Counted from the stretch's first letter, positions 21,500 through 35,800 are shown. The stretch is DNA of 64,000 bases from Symbiodinium natans (GCA_905221605.1 CAJNDS010002670.1:193374-257373), one strand, 5' to 3'. Numbers and translations: made by a program. Notes: generated by a model not told the origin, from the sequence alone.

Positions 21500-22200
21500 C
21501 TCCAAGACGTGAGGGGAAAACTGCGCGAATGGGGGGGGGGTTGTAGGGTTTTTCTAGGGCTCAGGGTTTAGGACTATTGAGTTATGAGCGAAATTCCGAA
21601 AACCCTACGTCCTACACTGCCTGCACTTATTCTTTTCGAGGGTTTCGAAGCTTAAAGTCTTGGCTCTCCACACCTTGGGGTTTAGGGCCTGTTTGGGGTG
21701 CCTCATTGAGGGGGCGCGCTGGTGCTACAAGCACCCAGGCGTGTCGCCCGAATCGTGTAGTCCCCAGCCCCGCTTGCGCTCGTCTTGACCTTTGCAGGTT
21801 TGGGGTCTTTAGGGCTTCCTTGTTTTCCGCTCGTGCTCTTGTTCTTCGTTTGTGTTGGAGCTTGGGGGGGGCGGGTGGCTCGACGCGCTGCGAGTCTTTG
21901 AGACAACGTCATGTACATCAGGTTTGGTGTTGGGGGCGGATGTGCCGAGGATCCTGGCAAGCTTTGTACTTAGGCCAGCTTGGTGGGCGTGTGTTGGGGG
22001 TTGGATCGACACGCCCTCGAGACTTTGTGGCCAACCCCGCGCTGTGTAGGCCAATGGTGCTTGAGCTAACCACAACTAAATATGGGAAACGACACATGAA
22101 CTATTTATTTGGTGGTCTGTAAGCTTTTTTCAATTTTGGAATGTTTTGGGGTTCGATGGGCGGGAGGGCTTTTCCCGTTACCTGAGTTTGCTGCAGGCCT
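21500..22200. other. unrecognised GC-rich non-repeat block
   Basis: About 0.6 kb with one 181-codon plus-strand frame (21577-22122) and two shorter minus-strand frames. The predicted protein is rich in Arg, Gly, Ser and Cys with no domain I recognise. Composition alone could keep it open. It may be intronic or intergenic. Confidence 0.25.
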
Positions 22201-22444
22201 AGTGATGCTCCTATCGAAAACCCTAATCCCTCAGCTGCCCTAAACCCTAAACCCTAAAGCCTAAACCTTAAACCCTAAACCTTACACCCTAAAGCCTAAA
22301 CCCTAAACCCTAAAGCCTAAACCCTAAACCCTAAACCTTACACCCTAAACCCTAAACCCTAAACCCCAAACCCTAAACCCTAAACCCTAAACCCTAAACC
22401 CCAAACCCTGTGCCCTGTCATCCCCGCGCCGGGTTTGGGCTCAG

Positions 22445-22510
22445 CGCCGAACACCGGGATGTTGAGTGCGCCAACTACAGCGTGCACCGCAGGTTCCTCT
22501 GCGGATCTGA
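22445..22510 (+). CDS. candidate small exon, unrecognised
   Basis: A GC-rich island after a CTCAG acceptor, with CCCTAAA arrays before and TTTAGGG arrays after. One frame reads DVECANYSVHRRFLCGSEG. It cannot be assigned to a family or joined to a neighbour with confidence. Confidence 0.3.
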
Positions 22511-23969
22511 AGGTTTCTGGGGTGTTTAGGGTTACGGGGTTTAGGGTTTAGGGTTTAGGGTTTAGGGTTCAGGGTTTAGGGTTTGGGGTTTGGGGGTTAG
22601 GGTTTGGGGGTTAGGGTTCTGGGGTTTCAGGATTGCAGGGATCTAGGGTTACAGGGTTACAGGGTTTAGGGTTCTGGGGGTTGTAGGGGAGAGGTGCGGG
22701 TGCTAGAGGGTTAGAGGGCTTCTAGGGGCCAAGGGCCCATCTTTCCCGCAGTTTTAGAAGGCTTTGGGGTTTTATGGGTTTGAGGCTTCAGCTCGCGACC
22801 TCGTATTTCCGAAGCCTTAACCGGCCCCAAAGTCACTTCAAACCGGCCCCAAAGTCCCGGGCCCCAAAACCTAACACCCACAAATCGAAACCCCCAAAAC
22901 TCTACACCTCCCTGAGCCCTTTAGCAAGCCCAAACCCCAAACCCCAAACCCCAAACCCCAAACCCCAAACCCCAAAACCCAAACCCCCAACCCCAAACCC
23001 CAAAACCCCCAACCCTCAACACCAAACGCGGGCGCCCAGACTTCCCAGCCCCCAACAAAAGGGCATCCCCCAAAAACTGTTTTTGGATCTTAGCTTGCTG
23101 GGGGGGGGGGGACCCCTTTGTGGGGAGCGCTCTCGGGTTGCTAAACTCTCAACCCTAAACCCCATGATCCCACCTAACCCTAAACCCCATTAGCATCTTC
23201 ACTGGGGACCCTAAACCCTAAAGCCTAAACCCTAAACCCTATGAGCAACTTACTTGGGGACCCGAAGCCCTAAACCCTAAACCTGCAAGCAACTTTCTTG
23301 GGTCCTAACGACAAAATAGTCAAAACCCTGAACCCTACACCCTAAACCCCAAACTCTAAACCCTAAACCCTAAACCCTAAACCCCAAACCCTAAACCCTA
23401 AACCCTAAACCGCTCCTCAGGTGCCCAATGGATGCGCCTTTCAGCGTCCACCTCGACCAGCTGATCGCGCGGCTGAAGTTGGCGCCTTGACTGCGTGGCC
23501 GATGACGCCCTTGAGCCCCTCAACCCTAAGCTCTAAACCCTAAACCCCAAACCCTAAACCCCAAACCCTAAACCCTAAACCCTAAACCCTAAACCCTAAA
23601 CCCTAAACCCTAAACCCTAAACCCTAAACCCTAAACCCTAAACCTAAACCCTAAACCCCAAGCCCTAAGCCCTAAGCCCTTAAGCTCTCAACCCTAAGCC
23701 CGAAGCCCTAGGGCCCGAAGTTTAGGATTAGCGAAACCCCATCTGAAGTGAGGGGATTCGGGGTTTGAGGTCTATGGCTGAAGGCACTTAAGGTGACCCT
23801 AAACCCTAAACCCTAAACCCTAAACCCTAAACCCTAAACCCTAAACCCTAAACCCTTAACCTTTAAACCCTTCACCCTTAACCCTTAAACCCTTAAACCC
23901 TTAAACCCTTCAACCCTTAAGCCCTTAAGCCCTTAAACCCTTAAACCCTTAAACCCTGAACCCTAAACC

Positions 23970-24077
23970 ATGTCCCTTCTTAGAGGAAGTCGAACCATGT
24001 CCTTTTTAGAGGAAGTCGTGCAGCACTATGAGCGGGATTGTGCCACGCTGAAAGCGAGCGTGGCCGAGAAGCAGGAG
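23970..24077 (+). CDS. probable first coding exon of the channel
   Basis: ATG at 23970 opens a 36-codon frame ending GAG|GTAGGG in phase 0. The first 27 bp are a tandem copy of the next 27: MSLLRGSRT is followed by MSFLEEV, each from ATGTCC. A charged helix follows (VVQHYERDCATLKASVAEKQE). A CCCTTAAA/CCCTAAA array precedes it and TTTAGGG follows. The next exon, GCC at 24674 to GAG at 24751, is also phase 0 on both sides. Start choice between the two ATGs is open. Confidence 0.5.
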
Positions 24078-27000
24078 GTAGGGCGCGCGAGGGGTTTCAG
24101 ATGTAGAGCTTTAGGATTTGAGGGTTAGGGTTTAGGGTTTAGGGTTTAGGGTTTGGGATTGAGGGAGCTGCAGGTTTAGTGCTTGGAGCTGTCGGATTTA
24201 GGGAGTTGAGGGTTTGGGTTGGGAGCGTTTAAGGAGTTCAGGGTTTCGGGTTTGGGGTTTGGGGTTTGGGATTTAGGGTTTGGGGTTTGGTGTTTGGGGT
24301 TTGGGTTAGCCCTAAACCCTGCTGCCCCAATAGAGTTTTGGGGTGAATATAACATAACTATGCAGGGACCAATCCGGCCCCCGTATGAACGCCCAAACCC
24401 TAAGCCGAAACTCTCATTAGTCAGTTTGCCCCATGAGGCTGTACCGTTTTGGTAGAACAAAGGATTCTGTGTTTGCTGGGGTGCAGTAGGGGCTCCCCTT
24501 TTTTGGAAAGTAAACATATCCATAGCCCTGAGCCCAGAGCCCTTCACAAGCCCTCAACCCTTTGACCCTCATCCTCAAACCTTAAACCCGAAACCCTAAA
24601 CCCTAAACCCTCAACCCTCAACCCTAAATTTTAAACCCGAAGCCCTGACTCGGCGCCTTGTATTTCGGCGCAGGCCTTGTCGCCCGTATCCAGACCACAG
24701 TTCCTACGCTTGACAGCTGGAAAGAAGGCGCTGGGACTGGAACCCAACGAGGTGGGATGCCTAAAAGGGTTTAACGATTTGGGTTTAGGGTTTAGGGTAT
24801 AGGGTTTAGGGCAAGCCCCTGAGCTTTTGGGAGGCTTCCGGCCGGGGGGGGGGGGGCGTGGTATGGGGTTCACGGGTTCCAAACCCGAAGCCCGAAACCC
24901 TAAACGCCAAAACCCTAAACCCCAACACCTAACACCTAAACCCTAAACTGCCCTGAATCTTGAAGCCCTGAAAGCCCTGAAATCCCTGAAAGCCCTGAAA
25001 GCCCCTAACCCTGAACCCTCAACCCTAAACCCTAAACCCTAAGCCCTAAGCCCTAAACCCAGAACCCTAAACCCGAGACCCTAAACCCTAAACCCTCAAT
25101 TCCTAACTGCGCGAGAGGTTTTGGTGGTTGAAGGGTCCTCGTGTCTCAGTCGGCACGCCGAACGTCGATTCCCAAGAGCTGGCCCAAGGTTTGCGGGGTT
25201 TGGGGGGGTTAAGGGCTCAGGGTTTTTTAGGGTTTAGGGTTTAGGGTTAGGGGCGTCGGTTCGCCAGCGCCCTTCTCAGCCCGTGCCCCTTGCCCGAAGG
25301 CCTTCTTCGGCAAGTCGCCGTACTCCCCGCAGAACTGGAGGCCCACGGCTGCTGACTCAGACTCCAGCGAGGAGTTCGCCGCCTGGCGCAGAAACCACAG
25401 GGATCCATCGGATTTCCGTGATGTCATCAACAGGGTTTAGGGTTTAGGGTTCAGGGTTCAGGGTTGAGGGTTTCGGGTTACGGGTTTGGGGAAGCTTCCA
25501 CTTCCAAAGCCATGCGGAACCCCTTAAATCCTTAGAGGCCCCCCAAGCCCTAAACCCTAAAATGCCCCAAACCCCCAAAATCCCCCAACACGTGCGCCGC
25601 CCAGGAGCCGAGCAGCAAAGTGCATCGGCGGTTGGCTTCGAAATCCGCCGCTTCAGATGTCTCCGATAGGGCTCCTCGTCTGCAAACCCACGCGAAGAAG
25701 GATCGAACATGTAGAGTGTAGGGTTTAGTAGGGCTTAGAAAGGGTTTAGTACGATTTGGTAGGGCTAGGGGGCTTTCGGCTTTGTGTAGACATGAAATTG
25801 TCGACGCTTTGCATTCCAGCAAGTTTAGACCGAACTCTGGCTCTTGGAACTCCTGGTTCTTTTGGGGTCGGAGGGGGTGATGGGGGGAATGGGGTCCAGC
25901 ATGCGAAGCCTGCGTTTCCACCTTATCCATCCCTACCCACCTTTGGCCGAAGTAACCAGTTTCACTGTTTTTTTGGGGCCTACCAAAAGCCTAAACTGAC
26001 AGTGGTTCGGTTCCTGCACATCCGGGCTTACAGGCTAATCGTTGGCGCAGCTCCTGTGGTTCAGGGTTCATGGACTTCAAACCCAAATTCTCGCCCCAAG
26101 CAGAAGTCGGACTGATCCTTCGAGCAGAGGGTTCTGGTTGAGAGCCCGGAAACCGCAGACCCTAAACCCTAAACCCTCAAACTCCTAAACCCTAAACCCC
26201 AAGCCCTATGCCCTAAACCCTAAACCCTAAACCCTAAACCCTAAACCCTAAACCCTAAACCCTATCCGCCCTCTGTGAATAGCTCAGGAGACGGTGACGT
26301 CGACGGACTCCTTGGAGCTCAAGACGCCCAAAGGGCTCTATCAGCCGCCTAAGCTGCCGGACCTTTTGGGTTCCAGAGTAGAGTGTGGGTTTAGGGTTTA
26401 GGGTTTAGGGTTTAGGGTTTAGGGTTTAGGGTTTAGGGTTTAGGGTTTAGGGTTAGGGCTGAGGGTTTAGGGTTTTGGGTGTCACATGAGTTGGGATTCG
26501 GAGTTTGGGACTTAGGGCCTGGAGTTTCGACTGTGTTTTTGGGGTTTAGGCTTGGAGTTGCTACTGCCAGCACCCCCCAACCTCCGATTGTTGGGCTTCA
26601 TCAGTCTTGTTTGGGTGGCGATAGAGAGTACGCGTGTGAAACAGGGTTTAGAGTGAGTGTATATGGGTATTTACCAAATTGGTGTACTTATACCCCAAAT
26701 AGAATAGAATCCCCTTGAAGGGACGCCAACAAGGGTATCCCTATGTTCGGAACCCCCCCCCCATATATTTGGGTGTTTTTTTGGGGATAGTAAAAACAAC
26801 AGCGAAAACCCTACTTCATGTACTTCAGGGTTTCACTGCGACTGGGACGGCATGGCATAAATCTGCCACACCCTAAACCCTAAGCCCTAAACCCTAACCC
26901 TAAACCCTAAACCCTAAACCCTAAACCCTAAACCCTAAACCCTAAACCCTAAACCCTAAACCCCAAAAAAACCCTCCACACCAGGATCCCAGGGACGCCT

Positions 27001-30000
27001 TCCATCCGCGAACGCCGCTGGCAGCGCCTGCCTCTCTCTTCGAAGCCAAGGTGGCCAAGTGGGGGCTTTAGGGTTTAGGGTTTAGGGTTAAGGGTTTAGG
27101 GTTTGGGGTTTAGGGTTTAGGGTTTGGAGGTTGGGACGTTTAGATGTTGAGAGGTTTAGAGGGTGAGAGGTTGAGAGGTTAGAGCGTGAGGGTTATGCGT
27201 GGGTTTCAAGCAAGGGCCCTTTCGTGTCCATGTGCAGTGCTTGGCACCCTAAACCCTAAACCCTAAGCCCTAAACCCTAAACCCTACACCCCAAACCCTA
27301 AACCCTAAACCCTACACCCCAAACCCTAAACCCTAAACTCTAAACCCTAAACCCCAGGCCTCGCCCGTCCAGAAGGAACTCCCGGAGGTGAAGGCCGGAA
27401 GCACTTGTCGCTAGAAGCATCCGGCATGCAGACCGTCTTCGAGAATGACGGGAGAGCATGAAATACAGCCTTGCCACAATTCGGTTTAGGGCCAGGGTTT
27501 AGGGTCTAGGGTTTAGGGTTTAGGGTTTAAGGTTTAGGGTTTAGGGTTTAGGGTTTAGGACAAGCAAGCAACATTCAACATACTTGGGTCCTCTAAGCCC
27601 TTTGGGGCTTGAATCAGGAGGACTCCGACTCGGAAGTCTCCGCCGAGCTTGCGGCGGCTTGCACGTGACAAGCCCCCGACACCCTATGGGGCTCGGAGTT
27701 TAGGGACCCCCAAACCCCCAAACCCCCAAACCCCCAAACCCCCAAACCCCCAAACCCCCAAACCCCCAAACCCCCAAACCCCCAAACCCCCCAAACCCCC
27801 AAACTCCCAAACCCCCAAACCCCCAAACCCCCAAACCCCCAAACCCCCAAACCCCAAACTCCTAAACTCCCAAACTCTAAACCATAATCCCTAACTCCCC
27901 GAAAACGGGTCGGAGCATCAAAGCAGCCGAGGTCAGCCCTAATGCGGCGCCGCCGACTCCCGACTTCGCCCTCCCGGCCACACCGACCTTTGGTCCCCCA
28001 CATTTCGGGTTTAGGGTTTAGGGTTTAGGGTTTGGGGTTTAGGGTTCAGGGTTTAGGTTTGGGGTTTAGGGTTTAGGGTTTAGGGTTTAGGGTTTAGGGT
28101 TTAGGGTTTCCTGCATTTTTCGGGTGGGCGGGGTGGGGGGTGGGGGTTTGATGGTTCGGGGTTCAGGGTTTAGGGTGTATAGGGTTTAGGGTTGTGTTTA
28201 GCGGGGGTTAGGGTGGAGCGTTTCTATGTGTACGTACATATGTATATACGTGTGTGGATATATATATATATATATATATATCTCTAGTAAGTTTGAGTTT
28301 TGGCGTTTTGGCGCCGAGGGCTTCTTCAGGGCTGGGTCGTGGGTTTCACGTTTGGGCTCGATGAGACCCTCGGCCCTAAACTCTAAGCCTTAAATCTCTA
28401 AGCCCCAAATCCTAAACCCTCAGCCCTAGGCCCTAAACCCGAGTTAAACCCCAAACCCTAAACCCTAAACTCTCAATGCTCAACTCTCCCCCCTCACCCC
28501 AGCCTCCCAGGCAGTCACCACCACAGCAAGTGGCTACGCTGCGGACGCAGGTGCCGAAGCTCAGTTTTCATAGGGCTTATGGGGTTTTATGGTGTTTAAA
28601 GGGTTTATAGGGTTTATAGGGTTTATAGGGTTTATAGGGTTTATAGGGTTATAGGGGTTGCAGGGTTTGCAGGGTTGAGTTGGGCGCAAGTCAGGAAGAC
28701 TGTTTTTGGTGTCACCTTGCGTGAGCCGAAAACGGAAGAAGCCTGAGTCAGAAACGTCCTAAACCCCCCCCCCCCTCCCCCATCGGGGGGGAGAAGATGC
28801 GTACAACCCTTGATTAGTTGTTGCACGTGTCCTGCGGAATCTACGCTCCGTGTGACGATTGGTCTCTCATTCATGGGCTCCCAAGTGGTTTAGGGGTTAG
28901 GGTTTAGGGCTTAGGGTTGAGGGTTGAGGGTTGAGGGTTTAGGGTTTAGGGTTCACGGTGTTGGGTAGAAGGCAGGTTAAGCCCTTTGAAGAGTTGGGGC
29001 AACGATGCGGGTGGGCACATCAACATGGAATTGCATTTCTGCGGAAGCGGTTGTCCCGTTCGCTTTCATCTGCTGGTGGAAAGTCGACCACCCAAAGAAT
29101 TGAAACAATTGACAGAGGCAAGCGACTCAAGTGCGTGTAGTTCCCCCAGCTCCCTGTGACTGCATGGTTCCAGAGATTCGACAGCATCAAAAACCCGGCC
29201 AACAAAGAAGTTGAAAGAGATGATTGAACAGCTAAACCCCAAACCCTAAACCCTAAACCCTAAACCCTAAACCCTAAATCCTAAACCCTAAGCCCTGAGC
29301 CCTAAACCTTACGCCCTAAGCCTATAAACCCTAAACCCCAAACCCTAAACCCTTACCGGAAGCAGGCAGGTGGAAGGCGCGTGCGCTGCGCAGACGTTCC
29401 CATCGGTTCCCTCAATGAACGGAGGGAAGCCCCAGCTCCATTGGGGCTCGCAATCCTCTCATGGGGTTTAGGGTTTAGGGTTTAGGGTTTAGGGTTTAGG
29501 GTTTAGGGTTTAGGGTTTAGGGTTTAGGGTTTAGGGTTTAGGGTTTAGGGAAACTCTTGACAGATTCCACTTTAAGAAGGCCTTAGGGAAAGGCCCGCGG
29601 AAGTCGAAATGAAAGGCCAGCGTTGCCCTGTGACTGAAGCGCCCAGGCCCGCGAAAAGCCCCCTTCATAAAACCGACCTTTTCCCCATCGGCTTGCACCC
29701 TCCCCCCACTCGGCCTTAATGCATGTGTCACATGCCTGCTGCTTCTTGTCCAGCTATGCCAACTTCATGGTGAGCTTGTCGCAGCATTCTGTTGCCCCAC
29801 CCACGAGCTCCCAGCGGCTCGCGCACCGTTGGCCGGGTGCGGGGCGTGCTGCATGGGGGTGAGTGTCGGCTGAGACAGACGGGTGACATTGTCTACGTGC
29901 AGACAGGGCACCTGCGCTCTTGCACGCGGACATTGTGCATGTGTTTGTTGGGTATAGTGTTTCTAGGAACTTCTAGATCACTGGTTTAGGATTCGTCGCG

Positions 30001-32837
30001 CATCTGGAGTCTCCCGCTCTCACCCCGAGATCCCTTGAGGCCAACGTGCCAACGTGCCTGGTGCTGAGGCATATGACAGTGGGGCGATGGGCTAATGCGC
30101 TCACTGGGGGATTCTTTCAGCACTTGGCGGGGGGGTGTGTCCCCACCGTTCTTTGTGCAGACCTGCAGTGCCAGAAGGGAAGGCCTCCCAGCATTCAGTC
30201 TTGCTTTGCATGGACGGCTTGAGCTTTTCAGTGTTGAGCCATGTTCCGCTGCCGCTTTACCATGCGCCTGCTGTCTTTGTCTCTGCCGCTGTCGGTGGGG
30301 CCCAATTTGACCCGGCTCAGGGTTCACAACTTCTGAACTCTAAGCGCTAAGGGGTTCTGGGTTGAGGGCTCGAACTCTTCAGGCCTCTGGAAGCCTTTGG
30401 CCATGTGCTCTAAGCCCGGGACTTTTTCGGCTCCTAAAATACCTAAGCCCCTCCGAGCTTTCGGGGGTCCTTTAGGGTTTAGGTTTTAGGGTTTAGGGTT
30501 TAGGGCTTAGGCTAACTTTAAACCCCACAACTCCTCAACCCCTAAACCCTAAATGCCAAGCTAGAACTATGAAAGCCATCTGAAGCCAAAAGTTGAAGCC
30601 CAACCCCTGAACCGTTGGTAGGGTTCTAGGGGCTTGTAGGATTCACACGCGGCTGGGTAGGGTGGGTTTAGGGTGAGGCACCTCCAAAAACAAGAAGGGA
30701 AGGTAAGAAGCTGCAAAACTGCAAGGCCCTATCCCTCAAGCCCTTAATCCCCAAGCCCCAAACCCTAAACCTTATCCCTAAACCCTAAACCCTAAACCCT
30801 AAACCCTAAACCCTAAACCCTTTCCCCTAAACCCTTAATCCCTAAACCCTAAACCCTAAACCCCTAAACCCTAAACCCTAAACCCTAAACCCTACACCCT
30901 AAACCCTAAACCCTAAACCCTAAACCCTAAACCCTAAACCCTACACCCTAAACCCTAAACCTAAACCCCAAGCCCATCCACAGGTCAGCTTCCGGCGGGG
31001 CTCCACGAGCAACAGCCTGGCAGACTCCGGCGGAAGTGGGATTGCTGCGCAGCCCAAGTCAAAGGTCGGTGGTTTAGGGTTTAGGGTTTAGGGTGTAGGG
31101 TTTAGGGTTTAGGGTTTAGGGCTAAGGGTTTAGGGTGTAGGATTCAGGGTTGAGGGTTTAGGCTGTAGATTCAGGGTGTAGGGTTTAGGGTGCTAGGAAT
31201 TAGGGCTAGGGTTTAGGGGTTTAGGATTCAGGGGCTTAGGGCGGAGGATTCGGGGTTGAGGGCTTTTCGGGAGCTTTGGGGGTAGGCGGTGGGAATCTGG
31301 GATCAGCTGAATCACGACACTGGGCTTCTGGTTTCCACGGCGCGCTTGCGCTCCTGAGGGGGTTAGGATTTATGGGTTTTAGGGTTTAGGATTTAGGGTT
31401 AACCCTAAACCCTAAACCTTAAACCCTAAACCCCAAACCCTAAACCCTAAACCCTAAACCCTAAACCCTAAACCCTGAACCCTAAACCAGTAGACCCAGA
31501 CAACACACGCCAGGCCAGCTTCCGGCGTGGCTCCACCAGCGAGGGCTTCGGGGACACCGCGGTTGCCGTGGCAGGCTGCACGGAAGACCACTTGCCCTAA
31601 GCCCTATCGGCCTAAATGGTTTAGAGTTCAGGGTTTAGGGAAATCCGAAGTCCTGCATCTTAAGCCCTGAATCCAAAATTCTAAATCCTAGCCTTTGTTT
31701 GACAGTTAAGTGGCGCGCAATCTGCGTGACTTCTCTGGGGAGCCGAGGGCAGGGGGGAAGCAACGACCGGGACTCGGGCATTCGTGTCATGACCATCCGG
31801 ATGGTCCTTTTCAGTATGACTTTCATCAGGATTCCCGTCGCCGTTGTTCATTGTGCTTCGCTAGGAGTCATGATCGTGATCGTGATCAACCCACACGGAG
31901 TGCGTCACGTGACTCACGACATGTAGACAAGCGCAGGCTTTTGTCCGCGACCCACATGGCCCCTCTCAATGGAGTACCGCAGCTATCGAAAGCCCCACAC
32001 CTCCTTGGTAGGAACCCTAGACCCCACAACCCCAAATCCTAAACCCCAAGCCCTAATACCCTAAACCCAAAACCCTAAACCCTAAACCCTGAACCCTAGA
32101 CCCCCTAGATCCACAGTTCCCCCAAGGCCCGAGCCCCAAAACTGGGATGCCATCAGGCTCGCAGCCGAAGGCGCCAATCAAAGAGGACCTCCCCCTCTGT
32201 GACTCATGGAATCTCATGGACCAACCGGTCCCTGAATCAATCCAAGCTTTAGGGTTTAGGGTTTAGGGTTTCGGGTTTAGGGTTTAGGGTTTAGGGTTTA
32301 GGGTTTGTGATGTCGGGATGAGGGCGTGTCCCACCATTTTACTCTACGTCTTGTTCCTCAAGCCAGCTTTCCTCCAGCCTATCCGACTCTTTCGGTCCAA
32401 AAGGCAAGCCTTGCCTACGTGCCGACGAAGCCATTAGGGCCATTTGGGTATAGATACACACACACACACACACCACATATATGCATATATACACACACCA
32501 CATATATGCATATATACACACCAATATGTATGCATATATATATGTATATATATACCTAAAGATAGAATAAATACATATATGATCATATATGTATATGTGC
32601 TCCCCCGAATGTGTTTCGGGCCAATCCAGTTCCGCTACGCTGCGCGGTTGACTTTGCTTATGTTTTTGCACAATGTATACATGTACATGCACCCAACATC
32701 CCCACACTCTTGAAAGCAGGAGTTCGTGGGGATGTGCGTCCCTCACCGCAGAATCTGCCACATGATCATGATCCGCAACAATGCAATCCAACGGAGGGTG
32801 TGCGGATCATAAGGTGGGGGGGGGAAACAAATATCAA

Positions 32838-32870
<33 letters not shown>

Positions 32871-35800
32871 TTTTTCTATGTATGTATGTATATATAAAAA
32901 AAATGTAGAAAGAGAGGTTCAGGGTGTAGAGTTTAGGGTTTATAACTTGGGTTTAAGCTTCAGGGTTATTTGGGGGTCTAGGACTTGCTGTTGAGTCCCG
33001 AGACTGCATTTAGGGCAGTTTAACCCTCCAGATATCTTAAACCCTAAACCCTAAACCCGCAACCCTCAACCCTCACCTATACCCTAAACCCCCTCTACCC
33101 TGATGTGATAGGAGGATGCGGAGGACAAGAAGTCGGACGCTGGGCCTTTAGTTTGAGTGGTCTTGAACTATTGATTCTGCAGACACCGCAGCCTAAAGCC
33201 CTAAGTCCTGAGCCCCGAGCCCTAAACCCTAAACCCTAAATCCTAAACCCTAAACCCTAAGCCCTAAACCTTAAACCGCAAACACTTAACCCTGAGCCCC
33301 TACACCCTGAGCCTCGAACACTGCACGGCCCGACACCCCTGACAGCAAAGCGGATACGAGAGCAAGACAGACCCTAAATCCTAAGCCCTAAGCCCTAAAC
33401 CCTAAACCCCAAAACCCTAAACCCTCAAATGACCCCCAGTCCCTTGGGCCCCACTGAGCCCGAAACCCTTAATCATCGTCCCTTGGCCAAAGCCTCTGAA
33501 CCTTAAACCCTAAACCCTAAACCCCAAACCCTAAACCCTAAACCCTAAGCCCGAAACCCTAAACCCTGAACCCTAAACCCTGAACCCCAAACATAATTTT
33601 CGTGGCCCCGAGGCGAAGAGTTCCTCGTCCTCCTCGTCCTCCTCCGGCTCCTCTGCCTCCTTTGCGTCCAGCACGGTCGCCTGCCTGAACCCCCTTGAAA
33701 GCCCTAACAGCCTCAAACCCTAAACCATAACCCTAAGTTCTTTAGATCCTAAACCCTAAATCCTAAACCCTAAATCCTACCCCCTAACCCTAAACCCTAA
33801 ACCCTGAATCCTAAACCGTAAACCCTACACCCTAGACTATGGGGGGAATTCGAAGAGCTTGGGGACCGTTTTCGGCTAAGGGGTTTGCTTTGGTGCGCGT
33901 TTTAGGGTTTTTTGGTCAGAACTTGGGGTTTATGTGTGAGGGTTCCTGTTGCAGGGAGAGTGTGCGTCGGGGTCAGGGCTTGGGAAGGTGCGTTGCAAGA
34001 ATTTGGTGTTCGGGTTTAGGACTTAGGGGGTTTTAGGGGTTTTAGGGGTTTCGGGGTTTCGGGGTTTAGGGGTTTAGGGGGTTTTAGGGGTTTAGGGGTT
34101 TGGGGGTTTAGGGGTTTAGGGGGTTTGGGGGTTTAGGGGTTTAGGGGTTTAGGGGGTTTAGGGGTTTAAGGGTTTAGGGGTTTAGGGGTTGAGGGAGCCT
34201 AAGATCCCACAACCTCCCCGAAGTTGCCGCTCAGGACGAGGAGCATGTTCCTCCCGGCATGAACAGCCACGTGGGCTGGGTTTCAGGGGCGTGGGGGGGC
34301 TTGTGTTTCGACTGGTAGCTTTCGGACCTTTGGGGTTTAGAGGCTTCATGAACTCTACCCAGAAGCTTTTGCCGTCATTCATGAACCCGACGTCCCCGAA
34401 CCCCAAACCTTTGTGCGGACGCACATGCGCGCGTATCAGGCCAGAGGGGAGCCTCGTGGAGAAGAGTACATTGTTGGAGCTAGGTTCTTGTTTGGTTGGT
34501 TGGCTTCAGGGGTTTCAGGAATTGGGAGTGTTAGGGGCTTTGGGGCTTTGAGGCTTTAGGGTTTTAGGGTTTAGGGCTTTCGTGCTTTAGGGCTTAGGCC
34601 GTCAGAGACCCATTTCTTGTCCTCCCGACAACGGGGAAGCCACCCAAGCTGGAGGTCGACTGACCAACAAACGGCCCAGCAACGTTTCGCTCTCCGCCTT
34701 CTTCAAGACCGCTTGCACGTGCAGACCATGCGATACGGCATAGGCTTCTGTTGTGTTGGTATGTTTGTTTGTTTGTTTGTTTCAGGTCATTTGGACTGCT
34801 GAGAATCAATCGTGATTGGAGAGAGCTGTGCTGAAACAGACACTGTAGCTTGAGTAGAAAATGCGGTGGCGCACGTCGTACTGCAGAAGCAGCTTCCGGA
34901 CCCTAAGCCCGAAGCCCGCCCGCCATCCCCCGGGCATAGGGTGGTATCCTTTGCCTTTGGCTTCGAGCGACCAGAAAAGCCAATGAATCGGGTGTTGTAA
35001 ACGAACAATTCGCCAACCCAAAAAGTTAGCCAAAAGTTTGCCATCAATGAGAGGGCCCCGCCCAGCGTCCCCTGTGCAATCGTTGAGTGGAGGTATCCTT
35101 TGCCGTTTAGCCCAGTGTCGCAAGCGTTCCATACGACCCCTTAAAAATGTGTCGCATGTGCAATTTGAGTGGCTTTGGCTTGGTTTGGGCTGGCTGCAGT
35201 TTCGTGTTGCTGTGAGAGTCCCGAATGGGTGGCCTTGTGGGCATGTCTCCACACTATTGCCTTCAGCTCGACCAATGCTGCACCCTAAACCCTAAAACCC
35301 AAAACCCTGAACCCTAAGCCCAAAATCCTAATTAAATCCTAAATAAACCCTAAACCCTTAAAGCCAGCCAGCTCTTGCCCGCTGTAGCTTGAACCAACTA
35401 GGATATGGGAATTTTGCTGAATAGGGGGAGGCCCGAAACCCAAACCTAGTACTAAACCCCAAACCCTAAACCCTAAACCCTAAACCCTAAACCCTAAACC
35501 CTAAACCCTAAACCCTAAACCCTAAACCCTAAACCCTAAACCCTAAACCCTAAACCCTAAACCCTAAACCCTAAACCCTAAACCCTAAAAACCCTAAACC
35601 CTAAACCCTAAACCCTAAACCCTAAACCCCCCCCCCCCTTTTTAGGGGTCTGTGCGACGGCCGTAAACCTTCTAAAAAAATCTCTTTTTGATGCAGGAGG
35701 GAGCCGGCCGTGTCGCGCGTGTGGCTATTCCTAGAGGCGCCTTTGGTAGGGTTTCGGGTTTAGGGTTTCGGGTTTAGGGTTTAGGGTTTGGGGTTTGGGG

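Noticed and set aside
27614-28003. Minus-strand Gly/Trp-rich protein and plus-strand Pro-rich protein
   Set aside because: Both are readings of the (CCCCCAAA)n array.
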